Source: an uncultured SAR116 cluster alpha proteobacterium (lineage in GTDB: Bacteria; Pseudomonadota; Alphaproteobacteria; Puniceispirillales; Marisalimonadaceae). From it: DNA of 64,000 nt. Where the stretch lies: NCBI GenBank assembly GCA_902619805.1, contig CACNGC010000001.1, positions 186,001 to 250,000 of the forward strand, given 5' to 3'. The notes under the pieces are model-generated. The model was not told the DNA's origin. It made no database searches and saw only the letters and a program-made list of their open reading frames with translations. Shown piece after piece: positions 36,847-45,072 of the stretch (position 1 is the first letter of the stretch; every line of letters starts with the position of its first letter). Made by a program: the position numbers and the translations under genes.

Positions 36847-37806
36847 TTAAATTTTTAATTCACCAATTTCATGATTTTCTATATCAAGAAATGTATCAGT
36901 AGGATTTCCAATTCTTCCATATCCATTCCAAACTTTAAACCCCAGTAATTCTTTTTGATAATCATTTAAATTTGAAAAAACATCTTTTTTTATACCTAAG
37001 GTAAAATTTTCTTGAGGCCTAAATTGTGGTCCACAAAAAGTTATTAATAGCGCAAGCCTATTATCCTTAGTAATATTAGCACCTGTTCCATGCCATACCC
37101 TACCATCAGTAATAATAGCACAACCAGAAGGGCCTTCAGCAGATATAACTTCTATATCTTTATCTAAACCTTTATCTGGATGACGTCCAAATAAATGAGA
37201 TCCTGGGACAATACGCGTGCCACCATTTTCTTTACTCATTCCATTTAGCATTATTAAAACATTGGTTACAGCTGGCCTTGAAATAAGTTCGTTGTTGTTA
37301 CTAATATTTTCGTTGATTTTGATATTAAATTTATTTCTTTTAATAGATCCTGGAGGTAGAAAATCATCATTTCGATTAACTGGGTCTGGAAACCACCATT
37401 GATCAGTATGAAGATCCATTGCAACGCCACCTGGCTTAGCAATATTTGCTCCAAAGCTTGAAACTAGGAATTCATCTCCGACAATTTCTTTTACGCAATC
37501 CACATAATTGTGTTTTGCTAAAATATCTAAAAATACTTTACCTTTATTTGGCAACATCCATACTCGTTGGTTGACCCCAAGGGCGTCAGTATTTTCATGG
37601 AATTCACCCCATTTCTTATTTTTACTTCCATCCTCGTATGCAAGATTTAATTCTTTTTCAGCATTAGCCTGTTCAATTAGCCTTTCCATAGCTCTGTTAT
37701 TCAGATCTGGTGGAATAGCATTTTTAAGTAAACAATAACCCCATTGTTTTAAGTCAGTTTTTGCAGCCTTTATTGATTCTGTTGGCTTTGGATAATTAAG
37801 GTTCAT
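36847..37806 (-). CDS. Phytanoyl-CoA dioxygenase family Fe(II)/2-oxoglutarate enzyme
   Basis: The 319-residue protein has the iron-binding triad of the PhyH family: H and D in MDLHTDQWWFPD and the distal His in RVWHGTGANIT, followed by the arginine of DNRLALLITF that holds 2-oxoglutarate. Members hydroxylate varied small molecules including phytanoyl-CoA and ectoine. The substrate is not readable. It lies 16 bases after a DHDPS-family gene on the same strand, and the two probably form an operon. Confidence 0.88.
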   Translation of the reverse strand: MNLNYPKPTESIKAAKTDLKQWGYCLLKNAIPPDLNNRAMERLIEQANAEKELNLAYEDGSKNKKWGEFHENTDALGVNQRVWMLPNKGKVFLDILAKHNYVDCVKEIVGDEFLVSSFGANIAKPGGVAMDLHTDQWWFPDPVNRNDDFLPPGSIKRNKFNIKINENISNNNELISRPAVTNVLIMLNGMSKENGGTRIVPGSHLFGRHPDKGLDKDIEVISAEGPSGCAIITDGRVWHGTGANITKDNRLALLITFCGPQFRPQENFTLGIKKDVFSNLNDYQKELLGFKVWNGYGRIGNPTDTFLDIENHEIGELKI

Positions 37807-37822
37807 ATTTATCCTCCCAATT

Positions 37823-38707
37823 TTATTTTATGAGGTTTAGATTAATTAGGGCCTCCCTCACTTTTTCTTTTTGATTATCCGTTGCAGGAGAGGTTGGTCT
37901 TCTGGCAAAACCACTTTCAAGACCTTGTAAACTTTGAGCATATTTACATAGAGATGGCATATTATCTAAGCCAATTGTATCCCATAAAGGCATTAGTTTT
38001 TCATGAAGATCCTTTGCAGTTTCCCAATCTTGATCTATGACAGCGTCCCATAATTTAACAGATGGACCTGGGGCGGCAGTTAAAATTGCTGCAATTGACC
38101 CCGGTGCTCCCAATTTGTATGATAAGTAAAGCAGAGCATCAACAGCACTAAAAATCATATTTTTAGGTTTTGCTCTTCTAATGAGGTCTGCAAAAAGTTT
38201 CATATCACCAGCGCTTTGTTTTACACCTAAAACTCCTGGAACTTCATCCATAATTCTTAATAGTAAATCAGGTGATAAATAACACCAAGGTACAACATTA
38301 TAAATTAATATAGGTATCTGACATTCATCATATATCTCGCTAAAATGTCTTATCATTGCATCATCATCAGGCCTAAATAAATAACTTGGTGGTGTTATTT
38401 GAAGAGCTTCAACGTTAAGAGACTTTACTGACTTACCTCTTTCAATTACTTCAGATGTCGAATTCGCAATAATACCAGCAACTAAAGGTACCCTGCCATT
38501 TAAAGATGAAGCCGTTTCTGTCATTATGGACAAATATTCTTCTCGACTTAAAGCATGACCTTCACCTGTGCTACCTCCAGCAGCTAAACCATGAACACCA
38601 TTTTCAATTAACCAATCCACTTGTGGCTTTATCAAAGTAAGATCAATTTCTCCATTTGCCTTAAATGGAGTTGTAAAAGGTGCAATAATTCCTTTTAATG
38701 CAGTCAT
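37823..38707 (-). CDS. DHDPS/NAL-family aldolase or dehydratase
   Basis: The 294-residue protein starts at ATG 38707, chosen because AAGGAG stands seven bases before it; an eight-codon longer frame lacks a ribosome site. It has the family's GGSTGEGHALSREEY and the Schiff-base Lys in LGVKQSAGD with the Tyr in ILIYNVVPW. A second DAP pathway gene is not expected here, and neighbours suggest a catabolic member (for example the 5-keto-4-deoxyglucarate dehydratase or other keto-acid branch), which is inference. Confidence 0.85.
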   Translation of the reverse strand: MTALKGIIAPFTTPFKANGEIDLTLIKPQVDWLIENGVHGLAAGGSTGEGHALSREEYLSIMTETASSLNGRVPLVAGIIANSTSEVIERGKSVKSLNVEALQITPPSYLFRPDDDAMIRHFSEIYDECQIPILIYNVVPWCYLSPDLLLRIMDEVPGVLGVKQSAGDMKLFADLIRRAKPKNMIFSAVDALLYLSYKLGAPGSIAAILTAAPGPSVKLWDAVIDQDWETAKDLHEKLMPLWDTIGLDNMPSLCKYAQSLQGLESGFARRPTSPATDNQKEKVREALINLNLIK

Positions 38708-38813
38708 GGTTTTCTCCTTAAAAAAATTCACTAGATTTTTTATTATAAATAAACTTTATTAAAAATATAAAGATAAAAGAACACAACAAACAAGTATAGG
38801 AAAATATAGATCA

Positions 38814-39770
38814 ATGATAATTGATACAGAAACTGATATTTTTTTAAAAAATCGTATTAAAAATAATTCAAAATTACATCATTTATTAGATCCAGTACAA
38901 TTAAGAACTGAACGTTTGAGACAGTTAAGGGAAGATAATTTAACACCTCTGAAAGTTTATGATGTAGAAAATTTAAAAATAAAAAACCGCTTCAACAAAG
39001 ATGTTAAATTAAGATTTTACTTTCCAAATAACTTCGATAAAAAAACTAAAATTCCAATTATAGTTTTCTTTCATGGAGGTGGATTTGTCATGGGAGATTT
39101 AGATACTCATGACTTTACCTGCAGATCAATTTGTTTAGAGTCTCAAATGATTGTTGTGGCAGTAGATTATAGTTTGTCTCCAGAACATAAGTTTCCCTAT
39201 GCAGTAGAAGAGGTTAAGGATGTTCTAAATAGCCTTGTAAATTTTGAAAAAGATTTTTTTATTGATCTTGAAAATATTTTTGTATGTGGAGATAGCGCTG
39301 GTGGTAATTTGGCAACTGTTTTGAGTATAAACTCAAGGGATAAAAAGGTAATTCCGATAAGAGGTCAGTTATTAGTATATCCTTGTGTTGATCTAACACT
39401 AACAATGAGATCTATGGATATTTTTCTAGAAGGCATGAGTTTAACTTTTGATACTATGGACTATTTCGTTAAACATTATCTTAATTCAAGTAATGATGCA
39501 GTTAACTGGGAAGCATCACCGCTTTTTGCCAAGAATTTACATGGTCTACCTGAAATATTTATCTTCGCGGCTGGATTGGATCCTTTGCTAGATGAAGGTA
39601 TAGCTTACGCCAGCAGATTAAAGGCCTTTGGCAATAAAGTGACTTATAAATTATATCCTGGTCAGATACATGGTTTTTTATCGAATTCAATACATTTTCC
39701 TAAAGCTCACGAATGTATTAAAGAAATAGGAAAAGCTGCTAACTCAATGGTATTGAAAAAGAGGGGTTAA
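38814..39770 (+). CDS. Alpha/beta hydrolase (HSL-type esterase)
   Basis: The 318-residue protein has the oxyanion motif FFHGGGFVMGDLDTHD, the nucleophile Ser in GDSAGGNLA, the acid in AGLDPLLDEG and the His in GQIHGF, so all catalytic residues of the hormone-sensitive-lipase family are present. There is no signal peptide, so it acts in the cytoplasm. It starts a rightward run of four genes that abut one another. Confidence 0.9.
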   Translation: MIIDTETDIFLKNRIKNNSKLHHLLDPVQLRTERLRQLREDNLTPLKVYDVENLKIKNRFNKDVKLRFYFPNNFDKKTKIPIIVFFHGGGFVMGDLDTHDFTCRSICLESQMIVVAVDYSLSPEHKFPYAVEEVKDVLNSLVNFEKDFFIDLENIFVCGDSAGGNLATVLSINSRDKKVIPIRGQLLVYPCVDLTLTMRSMDIFLEGMSLTFDTMDYFVKHYLNSSNDAVNWEASPLFAKNLHGLPEIFIFAAGLDPLLDEGIAYASRLKAFGNKVTYKLYPGQIHGFLSNSIHFPKAHECIKEIGKAANSMVLKKRG

Positions 39771-40655
39771 ATGGAAAAAATCATCATTTTTGGAGGCTGT
39801 GGTTTTTTAGGAAGTTGGATAGTAAGAGCATTTTTAAAAAAGGGTTGTTGCGTTTCAATCTTTGACTTAAAAATCCAAAAAGAATTAATCAGGAATATTA
39901 TTGGTGAGGATATTAATAAAATAAAATTTATTAACGGTGATATAACAAATTATGATCAGGTCCAAGAAGCACTAAATAATATGGACCATGTAATAAATTT
40001 AGCTGGGTTAATGACCCCAGACTGTAGTTCAAATCCTATTTTAGGCGCCAAAGTAAATCTCATTGGCTCAATTAATGTTTTTGAAGTTTTGAAAAAAAAT
40101 AATATTAAGTTTTTAGTTTATGCAAGCAGCGCAGGTGTTTTTGGGCAACAAGATCATTATTATCCATTTCCAGAAACCCATTACGGTGCATATAAGTTGG
40201 CGGTTGAGGGGGTTGCAAGGGCGTATTTTAACGAATCTGGTATTTCAAGTGTTGGAATTAGGCCATATGTAATTTATGGGCCAGGAAGAGAAATTGGGGG
40301 AACTGCAGCGGTAACCTTAGCCTGTAAGGCCGCAAAACAAGGGGATAGTTACACTGTAAACTTTTCAGGTAAGGCAGGTTTTGTTTATGTTCAAGATGTT
40401 GCGGATTTAGTTGAAATGTCAATAGCTCAAATTCCCTCAGGTGCATTAACTCTTAATATAAATGGAATAACAACCGATGTTAGCCATTTCATAAATTTAA
40501 TTAAAAAAAATATACCGCTGGCGAGCATAGGTATCAAAGGCAATCCTTTAAGTGTAGTAGATGAAATACGAGGAAATGAGCCTTCCAATATATTTAGAAA
40601 ATTTAAGTATACTTCCCTTGAAGATGGGATTAAAAGGACAATCGATTTTTATTAA
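39771..40655 (+). CDS. NAD-dependent epimerase/dehydratase
   Basis: The 294-residue extended SDR has the Rossmann motif IFGGCGFLGSWIVRAF. Its YASSAGVFG strand carries the active-site Ser. The usual Tyr-x3-Lys may be in YGAYKLAVE (Tyr in HYGAYK). It begins at the base after the esterase stop, so it is in the same operon. The substrate cannot be named; sugar or lactone oxidoreduction is likely from the family. Confidence 0.85.
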   Translation: MEKIIIFGGCGFLGSWIVRAFLKKGCCVSIFDLKIQKELIRNIIGEDINKIKFINGDITNYDQVQEALNNMDHVINLAGLMTPDCSSNPILGAKVNLIGSINVFEVLKKNNIKFLVYASSAGVFGQQDHYYPFPETHYGAYKLAVEGVARAYFNESGISSVGIRPYVIYGPGREIGGTAAVTLACKAAKQGDSYTVNFSGKAGFVYVQDVADLVEMSIAQIPSGALTLNINGITTDVSHFINLIKKNIPLASIGIKGNPLSVVDEIRGNEPSNIFRKFKYTSLEDGIKRTIDFY

Positions 40656-40676
40656 AACTTAGAAAGAAAAAAAATT

Positions 40677-41570
40677 ATGCCTTTAAATATTTCTTCAAAT
40701 GCAAAGGGCATATTATTTATAATTGCTGCTGTATCATGTTTGTCTGTAATGGATGGTATTACAAGATACCTAACAGATTATTATAACGTAATAGCAATTA
40801 ATATGTTTCGTTATTTCTTCCTATTTCTATTTGTAATATCAATTAACAGAGTAGGGAATAAAAGTGTTATTCTTGTTTCAAAAAGCAAGTTTAAACTTAT
40901 CCAAATTTTAAGAGGTACTATTCTTGCTGTAGAGATGTGTTTTGCTCACTATCTTTTTTTAAAAATTGGTCTTATAGAGACACATGCTATTTTTGCAAGT
41001 TGTCCTCTAATAGTTGCGGCATTATCAGTAATTTTTTTAGGAGAAAAAGTAGGTTGGAGAAGGTGGAGTGCAATATTGATTGGCTTCATAGGTATCTTAA
41101 TTATGCTTCGGCCAGGTACCAAAGTCTTTGACCCCTTATCTCTAATAGCATTGGGGTGCGCAATTGCATTCGCTATCTATCAAATTTTAACAAGATATGT
41201 TTCTAGTGAAGATAGTCCTGACACTAGTCTTTTTTATACTGGTATTACAGGATTTGTAATATTAGGTTCTGTAGGGCCTTTCTTTTACACACCGGTTGAT
41301 AACGCGCATTTAATTTGGTTATTATTAGTTTGCATGCTTGGAGCTGGAGGGCATTTTTTGATGATAAATGCTTTCAAACAGAGTGAGGCTTCAATATTAC
41401 AGCCATTTACATATCTACAGTTAGTTTTTGTTTCTATAATTGGAGTATTAATGTTTAATGAGAAATTGGAGAGTGAAATAGTAATAGGGTCATTAATTGT
41501 AATTTCAGCAGGACTATTCACTTTTTGGCGAGAATATATAAAAAATCAGATTAGTGAGGGGATTAATTAA
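40677..41570 (+). CDS. EamA/DMT-family transporter
   Basis: The 297-residue protein has ten membrane segments made of two EamA repeats (about residues 8-140 and 150-285), with the characteristic LRGTILAVEMCF and FLGEKVGWRRW sequences at the end of the first repeat. Such carriers move amino acids, nucleobases or drugs across the inner membrane. It sits between two sugar-type dehydrogenase genes and abuts the second. Confidence 0.9.
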   Translation: MPLNISSNAKGILFIIAAVSCLSVMDGITRYLTDYYNVIAINMFRYFFLFLFVISINRVGNKSVILVSKSKFKLIQILRGTILAVEMCFAHYLFLKIGLIETHAIFASCPLIVAALSVIFLGEKVGWRRWSAILIGFIGILIMLRPGTKVFDPLSLIALGCAIAFAIYQILTRYVSSEDSPDTSLFYTGITGFVILGSVGPFFYTPVDNAHLIWLLLVCMLGAGGHFLMINAFKQSEASILQPFTYLQLVFVSIIGVLMFNEKLESEIVIGSLIVISAGLFTFWREYIKNQISEGIN

Positions 41571-42380
41571 TTGTCTAAATATAAATATAAAAATATTCTT
41601 TTAACCGGTGCAGCTGGAGCCTTAGGCAATCAACTAAGGGAAACATTATCTAAAGAATGTGATTTGCTTAGAATTTCTGACAAGGTAAATTTAGAAAAAA
41701 AATTTCATAATGAGGTAGTTGAAATTGCTGATCTTGCTTCAACAGAATCAATATTAAAATTAACAAAAGATATAGACTGCATAGTTCATATGGGTGGTCA
41801 AAGTATAGAAGGAACATGGGATAATGTTTTAAATTCAAACATTATAGGCATGTACAATCTATATGAGGCATGCAGAAAAAATAAAATTAAAAGAGTTATT
41901 TGGGCTAGTTCAGTTCATACAGTTGGTTTTTATCCAAGATCCGAAGTTATAAATAGTAAAGCAATGCCTAGACCAGATAGCAATTATGGTTTGTCAAAGG
42001 TCTTTGGAGAGTCCTTGGCTCAGTATTATTGGGACAAATACAAAATAGAAACCGTGTCTGTAAGAATTTACTCATGTGTTCCTGAGCCTAAAGATCATAG
42101 AATGCTCTCAACATGGTTAAGTTATGATGATTTGAGGAGCCTTATTATTGCGTGTATAAATTGTCCTAATGTACAACACTCTGTAATTTTTGGAGTATCA
42201 AATAACGATTCGGTGCTAATCGATAACAAATATGCCAAACACATTGGTTATAAACCAAAAGATAATGCAGAAGAATTCAGAAGTTTAATTGAAAAAAAAG
42301 ACGGATTTATTGATTCTAAAGATTCTTTAGTTACAACTCATGGAGGTTATTTTTCTTCTTCAGGTCACTTTGATGATTAG
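41571..42380 (+). CDS. NAD-dependent dehydrogenase, uronate-dehydrogenase-like
   Basis: The 269-residue SDR starts at TTG directly after the transporter stop. It has LTGAAGALGNQLRETL, HMGGQSIEGTWDNVLNSNI, WASSVHTVGFYP with the Ser, and NYGLSKVFGESLAQYY with the catalytic Tyr-x3-Lys. These sequences are close to uronate dehydrogenase, which oxidises glucuronate or galacturonate to the aldaric lactone. The identification is from memory of the family motifs. It is the last gene of its run. Confidence 0.78.
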   Translation: MSKYKYKNILLTGAAGALGNQLRETLSKECDLLRISDKVNLEKKFHNEVVEIADLASTESILKLTKDIDCIVHMGGQSIEGTWDNVLNSNIIGMYNLYEACRKNKIKRVIWASSVHTVGFYPRSEVINSKAMPRPDSNYGLSKVFGESLAQYYWDKYKIETVSVRIYSCVPEPKDHRMLSTWLSYDDLRSLIIACINCPNVQHSVIFGVSNNDSVLIDNKYAKHIGYKPKDNAEEFRSLIEKKDGFIDSKDSLVTTHGGYFSSSGHFDD

Positions 42381-42743
42381 ATCAAGCATAAAATTGCAAC
42401 CAAAATTTTAGTTTTTATAAAAAATTATTAATAATCAATAACTTGTAGGTATAACTCTCTTAATCTTAATTAACTAAAAAACAAGTGTTACCTTAATTAA
42501 ATCTGTCTGAAATTTAATCAAAATATATTTTATAATTATATTTGAACATTATTTAGGCAAGATTAAAACAAAGTCTGTCAAGCAAAAAAAAATAATTGAA
42601 ATTTTATAAATTTTTTCTTGCCTTTATTGAAAATATTAAGAATGATATGGATTAGTTGAGAAACAAATGTTTCTCTTATTTGACTTTATGAATTGATTTT
42701 ATCAATTCATTTTAGTCTTTTTACAATACTAGGGAGGAATTTC
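42381..42743 (+). promoter_or_regulatory. Leader region of the first TRAP operon with two hairpins
   Basis: No gene is seen in this stretch. Near its right end are two perfect hairpins: GAGAAACA (42658-42665) with TGTTTCTC (42668-42675), and ATGAATTGAT (42688-42697) with ATCAATTCAT (42701-42710), the second followed by a T-rich tail. They lie shortly upstream of the AGGGAGGAA ribosome site, where they could control read-through into the binding-protein gene. Confidence 0.5.
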
Positions 42744-43802
42744 ATGAAATTCAAATCAAGCCTATTTGTAGGCGCTGTAGCTCTAGCTGCAACTAGTTTA
42801 GTAGCTGTTTCAGCAAATGCTGACAAGTTACGTTGGAAAATGCAAAGCACGTGGGGTAGCCAGGTCGCAATTAATGGCGAAGCTGCTGTTTATTTTTCCA
42901 ACAAAGTTAAGTCAATTTCAGGTGGCGACGTTCAGTTGAGATTTCACGAGCCAAACGCTCTTGTACCTTCATTAGAAGTTTGGGATGCTGTTAAGAATGG
43001 ATCAGTAGATGCAGGTTATACAACACCTGGATATCATGCTGGTAAAATCCCTGCAGTTTCTTACTTCACAGCCGTCCCTTTTGGTCCAGGTGCTAGTGAG
43101 TATCATGGTTGGATGGAATATGGTGGAGGTCAGCAGTTAAAAGATAGAATTTATGGCGAGTATGGCCTTAAAGCTCTTAACTGCTTAACTCACGCTCCTG
43201 AGACATCAGGTTGGTTTAGAAAGAAAATCAACAATGTAGAAGAGTTGAAAGGTATGAAAATGCGTTTCTTCGGTCTTGGTGCTATGGTTATGAGTAAATT
43301 AGGTGTGTCAACACAATTATTAGCAGGTGGTGATATTTATCCAGCACTTGAAAAAGGTGTTATTGATGCAACAGAATTTTCTATGCCTACTCATGACTTA
43401 AGTTATGGTTTCTATCAGTTAGCAAAGTTTAACTATTTCCCAGGTTGGCATCAGCAAACATCAATTGGTGAGCTACTAATGAGTACTAAAGGATGGGGTG
43501 GTCTTACTAAGACACAACAAGCAGTTATTAACACAGCATGTCGTGACACAATGTGGTGGGCTTTAGTTAGATCTGATGCTAAGCAGGTTCCTGCTATGGC
43601 AGAGCTAGAGAAAAAAGGAGTTACATTCGTAACTTGGCCTGACTCAGAAATTTCTAAATTCAAGAGAGCTTGGGATGCTGTTGTTGAAGAAAAATCAGCT
43701 TCTGACCCTCTTTTCAAAGAGATTACTGCTAGCTATAACAAGTTCAGAGAAGACTATAGTATTTGGTCATCAAGAGCTTATCTAAAAGCTAAAAAGTACT
43801 AA
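42744..43802 (+). CDS. TRAP transporter solute-binding protein (DctP/TakP type)
   Basis: ATG 42744 was chosen because a GGAGG site lies seven bases upstream; a longer frame exists but its extension is not conserved-looking. The 352-residue product has a signal peptide of about 26 residues ending SANA. Mature sequence features such as GYTTPGYHAGKIPAV and FNYFPGWHQQTS are those of the TakP/FcbT1-like branch, whose members bind 2-oxoacids or aromatic acids. The conserved arginine of the binding site is likely in KGMKMRFFG. It is followed by a terminator-like hairpin. Confidence 0.93.
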   Translation: MKFKSSLFVGAVALAATSLVAVSANADKLRWKMQSTWGSQVAINGEAAVYFSNKVKSISGGDVQLRFHEPNALVPSLEVWDAVKNGSVDAGYTTPGYHAGKIPAVSYFTAVPFGPGASEYHGWMEYGGGQQLKDRIYGEYGLKALNCLTHAPETSGWFRKKINNVEELKGMKMRFFGLGAMVMSKLGVSTQLLAGGDIYPALEKGVIDATEFSMPTHDLSYGFYQLAKFNYFPGWHQQTSIGELLMSTKGWGGLTKTQQAVINTACRDTMWWALVRSDAKQVPAMAELEKKGVTFVTWPDSEISKFKRAWDAVVEEKSASDPLFKEITASYNKFREDYSIWSSRAYLKAKKY

Positions 43803-43819
43803 TAATACTACCTAATTTT

Positions 43820-43861
43820 GAGTACACTTGTTATTTCATATAATAAGTGTACTTTTTTTTT
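43820..43861 (+). terminator. Terminator-like hairpin after the first TRAP binding-protein gene
   Basis: AGTACACTT (43821-43829) and AAGTGTACT (43844-43852) pair around a 14-base loop and are followed by a run of eight or more T. It stands between the binding-protein gene and the permease genes, so it probably reduces permease expression relative to binding protein rather than ending the operon. Confidence 0.8.
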
Positions 43862-43935
43862 GATAAATAAATTGAAATTTTGTATTTAATAAGTTAATTA
43901 AAATTACTACAGGTCTACTTTTCTGGGGGGAAATA

Positions 43936-44547
43936 ATGGCACTTACAGAGCAAAATATGGAAGGTCTAATTTCAGTTAGCGAAAAACTTCGTGAGATTGT
44001 AAATAGAGTTGGCCGAGCTAGTACGTGGCTATTAGTTCCCTTAGTGATAATTACAATGTGGGATGTGGTTGCTAGAAAATTAGTTTGGATACAAATTTGG
44101 ATGGTGGCTAATTTTGGCTCATTCTTTGAATCTACTCTAATGCAAGAAATGGAATGGCACCTTCACACGGTAGTTTTCTGTTTGGTTTTGGGTTATGGAT
44201 ACACTCACAACAGGCACGTAAGAGTTGATTTTCTTAGAGAAAATTTTAACTTTCGATCAAAGGCGAAAGTTGAATTTTATGGAAATTTATTCTTTATGCT
44301 ACCATTCACACTTATTTGCGTATATTTTTCTTGGATTTATATGGTAGATTCATACATAATTAAGGAGGTGTCCGCATCATTAGTTGGTTTAAGTAATAGA
44401 TGGATTATAAAAACATTCTTGCCTATTGGATATTTCTTTTTATTCTTGGGTGGAATGTCAGTTATGATACAATTAATCGCTGTAATTTGGGGCGATAATA
44501 AAAAGAAACTTGATCTTATGGTGCTTGATTATGATAAAAGTAAATAA
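43936..44547 (+). CDS. TRAP transporter small permease (DctQ)
   Basis: The 203-residue protein has four membrane segments with the DctQ-family sequences MEWHLHTVVFCLVLGYGYTH and NRHVRVDFLRENF. It is longer than typical DctQ (about 160-180), as in the TakQ/FcbT2 branch, and fits its partner binding protein. It is the first permease gene after the terminator-like hairpin, preceded by a GGGGGGAAATA leader. Confidence 0.9.
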   Translation: MALTEQNMEGLISVSEKLREIVNRVGRASTWLLVPLVIITMWDVVARKLVWIQIWMVANFGSFFESTLMQEMEWHLHTVVFCLVLGYGYTHNRHVRVDFLRENFNFRSKAKVEFYGNLFFMLPFTLICVYFSWIYMVDSYIIKEVSASLVGLSNRWIIKTFLPIGYFFLFLGGMSVMIQLIAVIWGDNKKKLDLMVLDYDKSK

Positions 44548-44587
44548 GATTAAAGAATTATTTACCAAGATTTCTACGAGATAAACA

Positions 44588-45064
44588 ATGTGGTTTTCAA
44601 AAGTTCCAGGTTATATTTTTGATAAACAAAAAACACCATACTTAACTGAAGCTAAAGAACTGAGTTTGGCTCAATCTCAATATGAGTTGACTGCATATGG
44701 AGTGTTTGTTGGAACTATTTATGGAATTATTGGATTAGCCGCAATGTTATCAATATTTGAAGGTAATAGTTGGATTTACTATATCTGGTTATTAGCTTCT
44801 ATTTCAGTAATTTATTCGATATTTAGCGTTATACGAAATTATGAATTATTTTCATCTTATATAATTTCTTTAGCTCCATCTGTTATAGTATTGTTATGCT
44901 TCTACGAAGCGATTATTAAAAATTCATCTTTATTGACTATAACTATTTTTGTTTGTTTGCTTCTTCTCTCGCTTAAATATGGTTGGAGAATTTCAAGGAT
45001 TGTTGTTTGGCAAAGATATACTGGAGAATATGAAAATTATAATTTTAAAAAAAAGAAAGCATAG
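44588..45064 (+). CDS. Hypothetical membrane protein inside the TRAP operon
   Basis: The 158-residue protein has about four membrane segments (YGVFVGTIYGIIGLAAML; YIWLLASISVIYSIFSVI; YIISLAPSVIVLLCF; LLTITIFVCLLLLSLKYGW) and a basic C-terminus ending KKKKA. I do not recognise the family. It stands 40 bases after dctQ and eight before dctM, in the same direction, so it is part of the TRAP operon and may belong to the permease complex. No known TRAP subunit has this form to my knowledge. Confidence 0.65.
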   Translation: MWFSKVPGYIFDKQKTPYLTEAKELSLAQSQYELTAYGVFVGTIYGIIGLAAMLSIFEGNSWIYYIWLLASISVIYSIFSVIRNYELFSSYIISLAPSVIVLLCFYEAIIKNSSLLTITIFVCLLLLSLKYGWRISRIVVWQRYTGEYENYNFKKKKA

Positions 45065-45072
45065 GTGCAGTT

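Noticed and set aside
42620-42655. Sigma-70 promoter before the first TRAP operon
   Set aside because: TTGCCT and AATGAT can be spaced to about 17 bases, but similar pairs are easy to find in this AT-rich DNA, so I do not list it as a feature.
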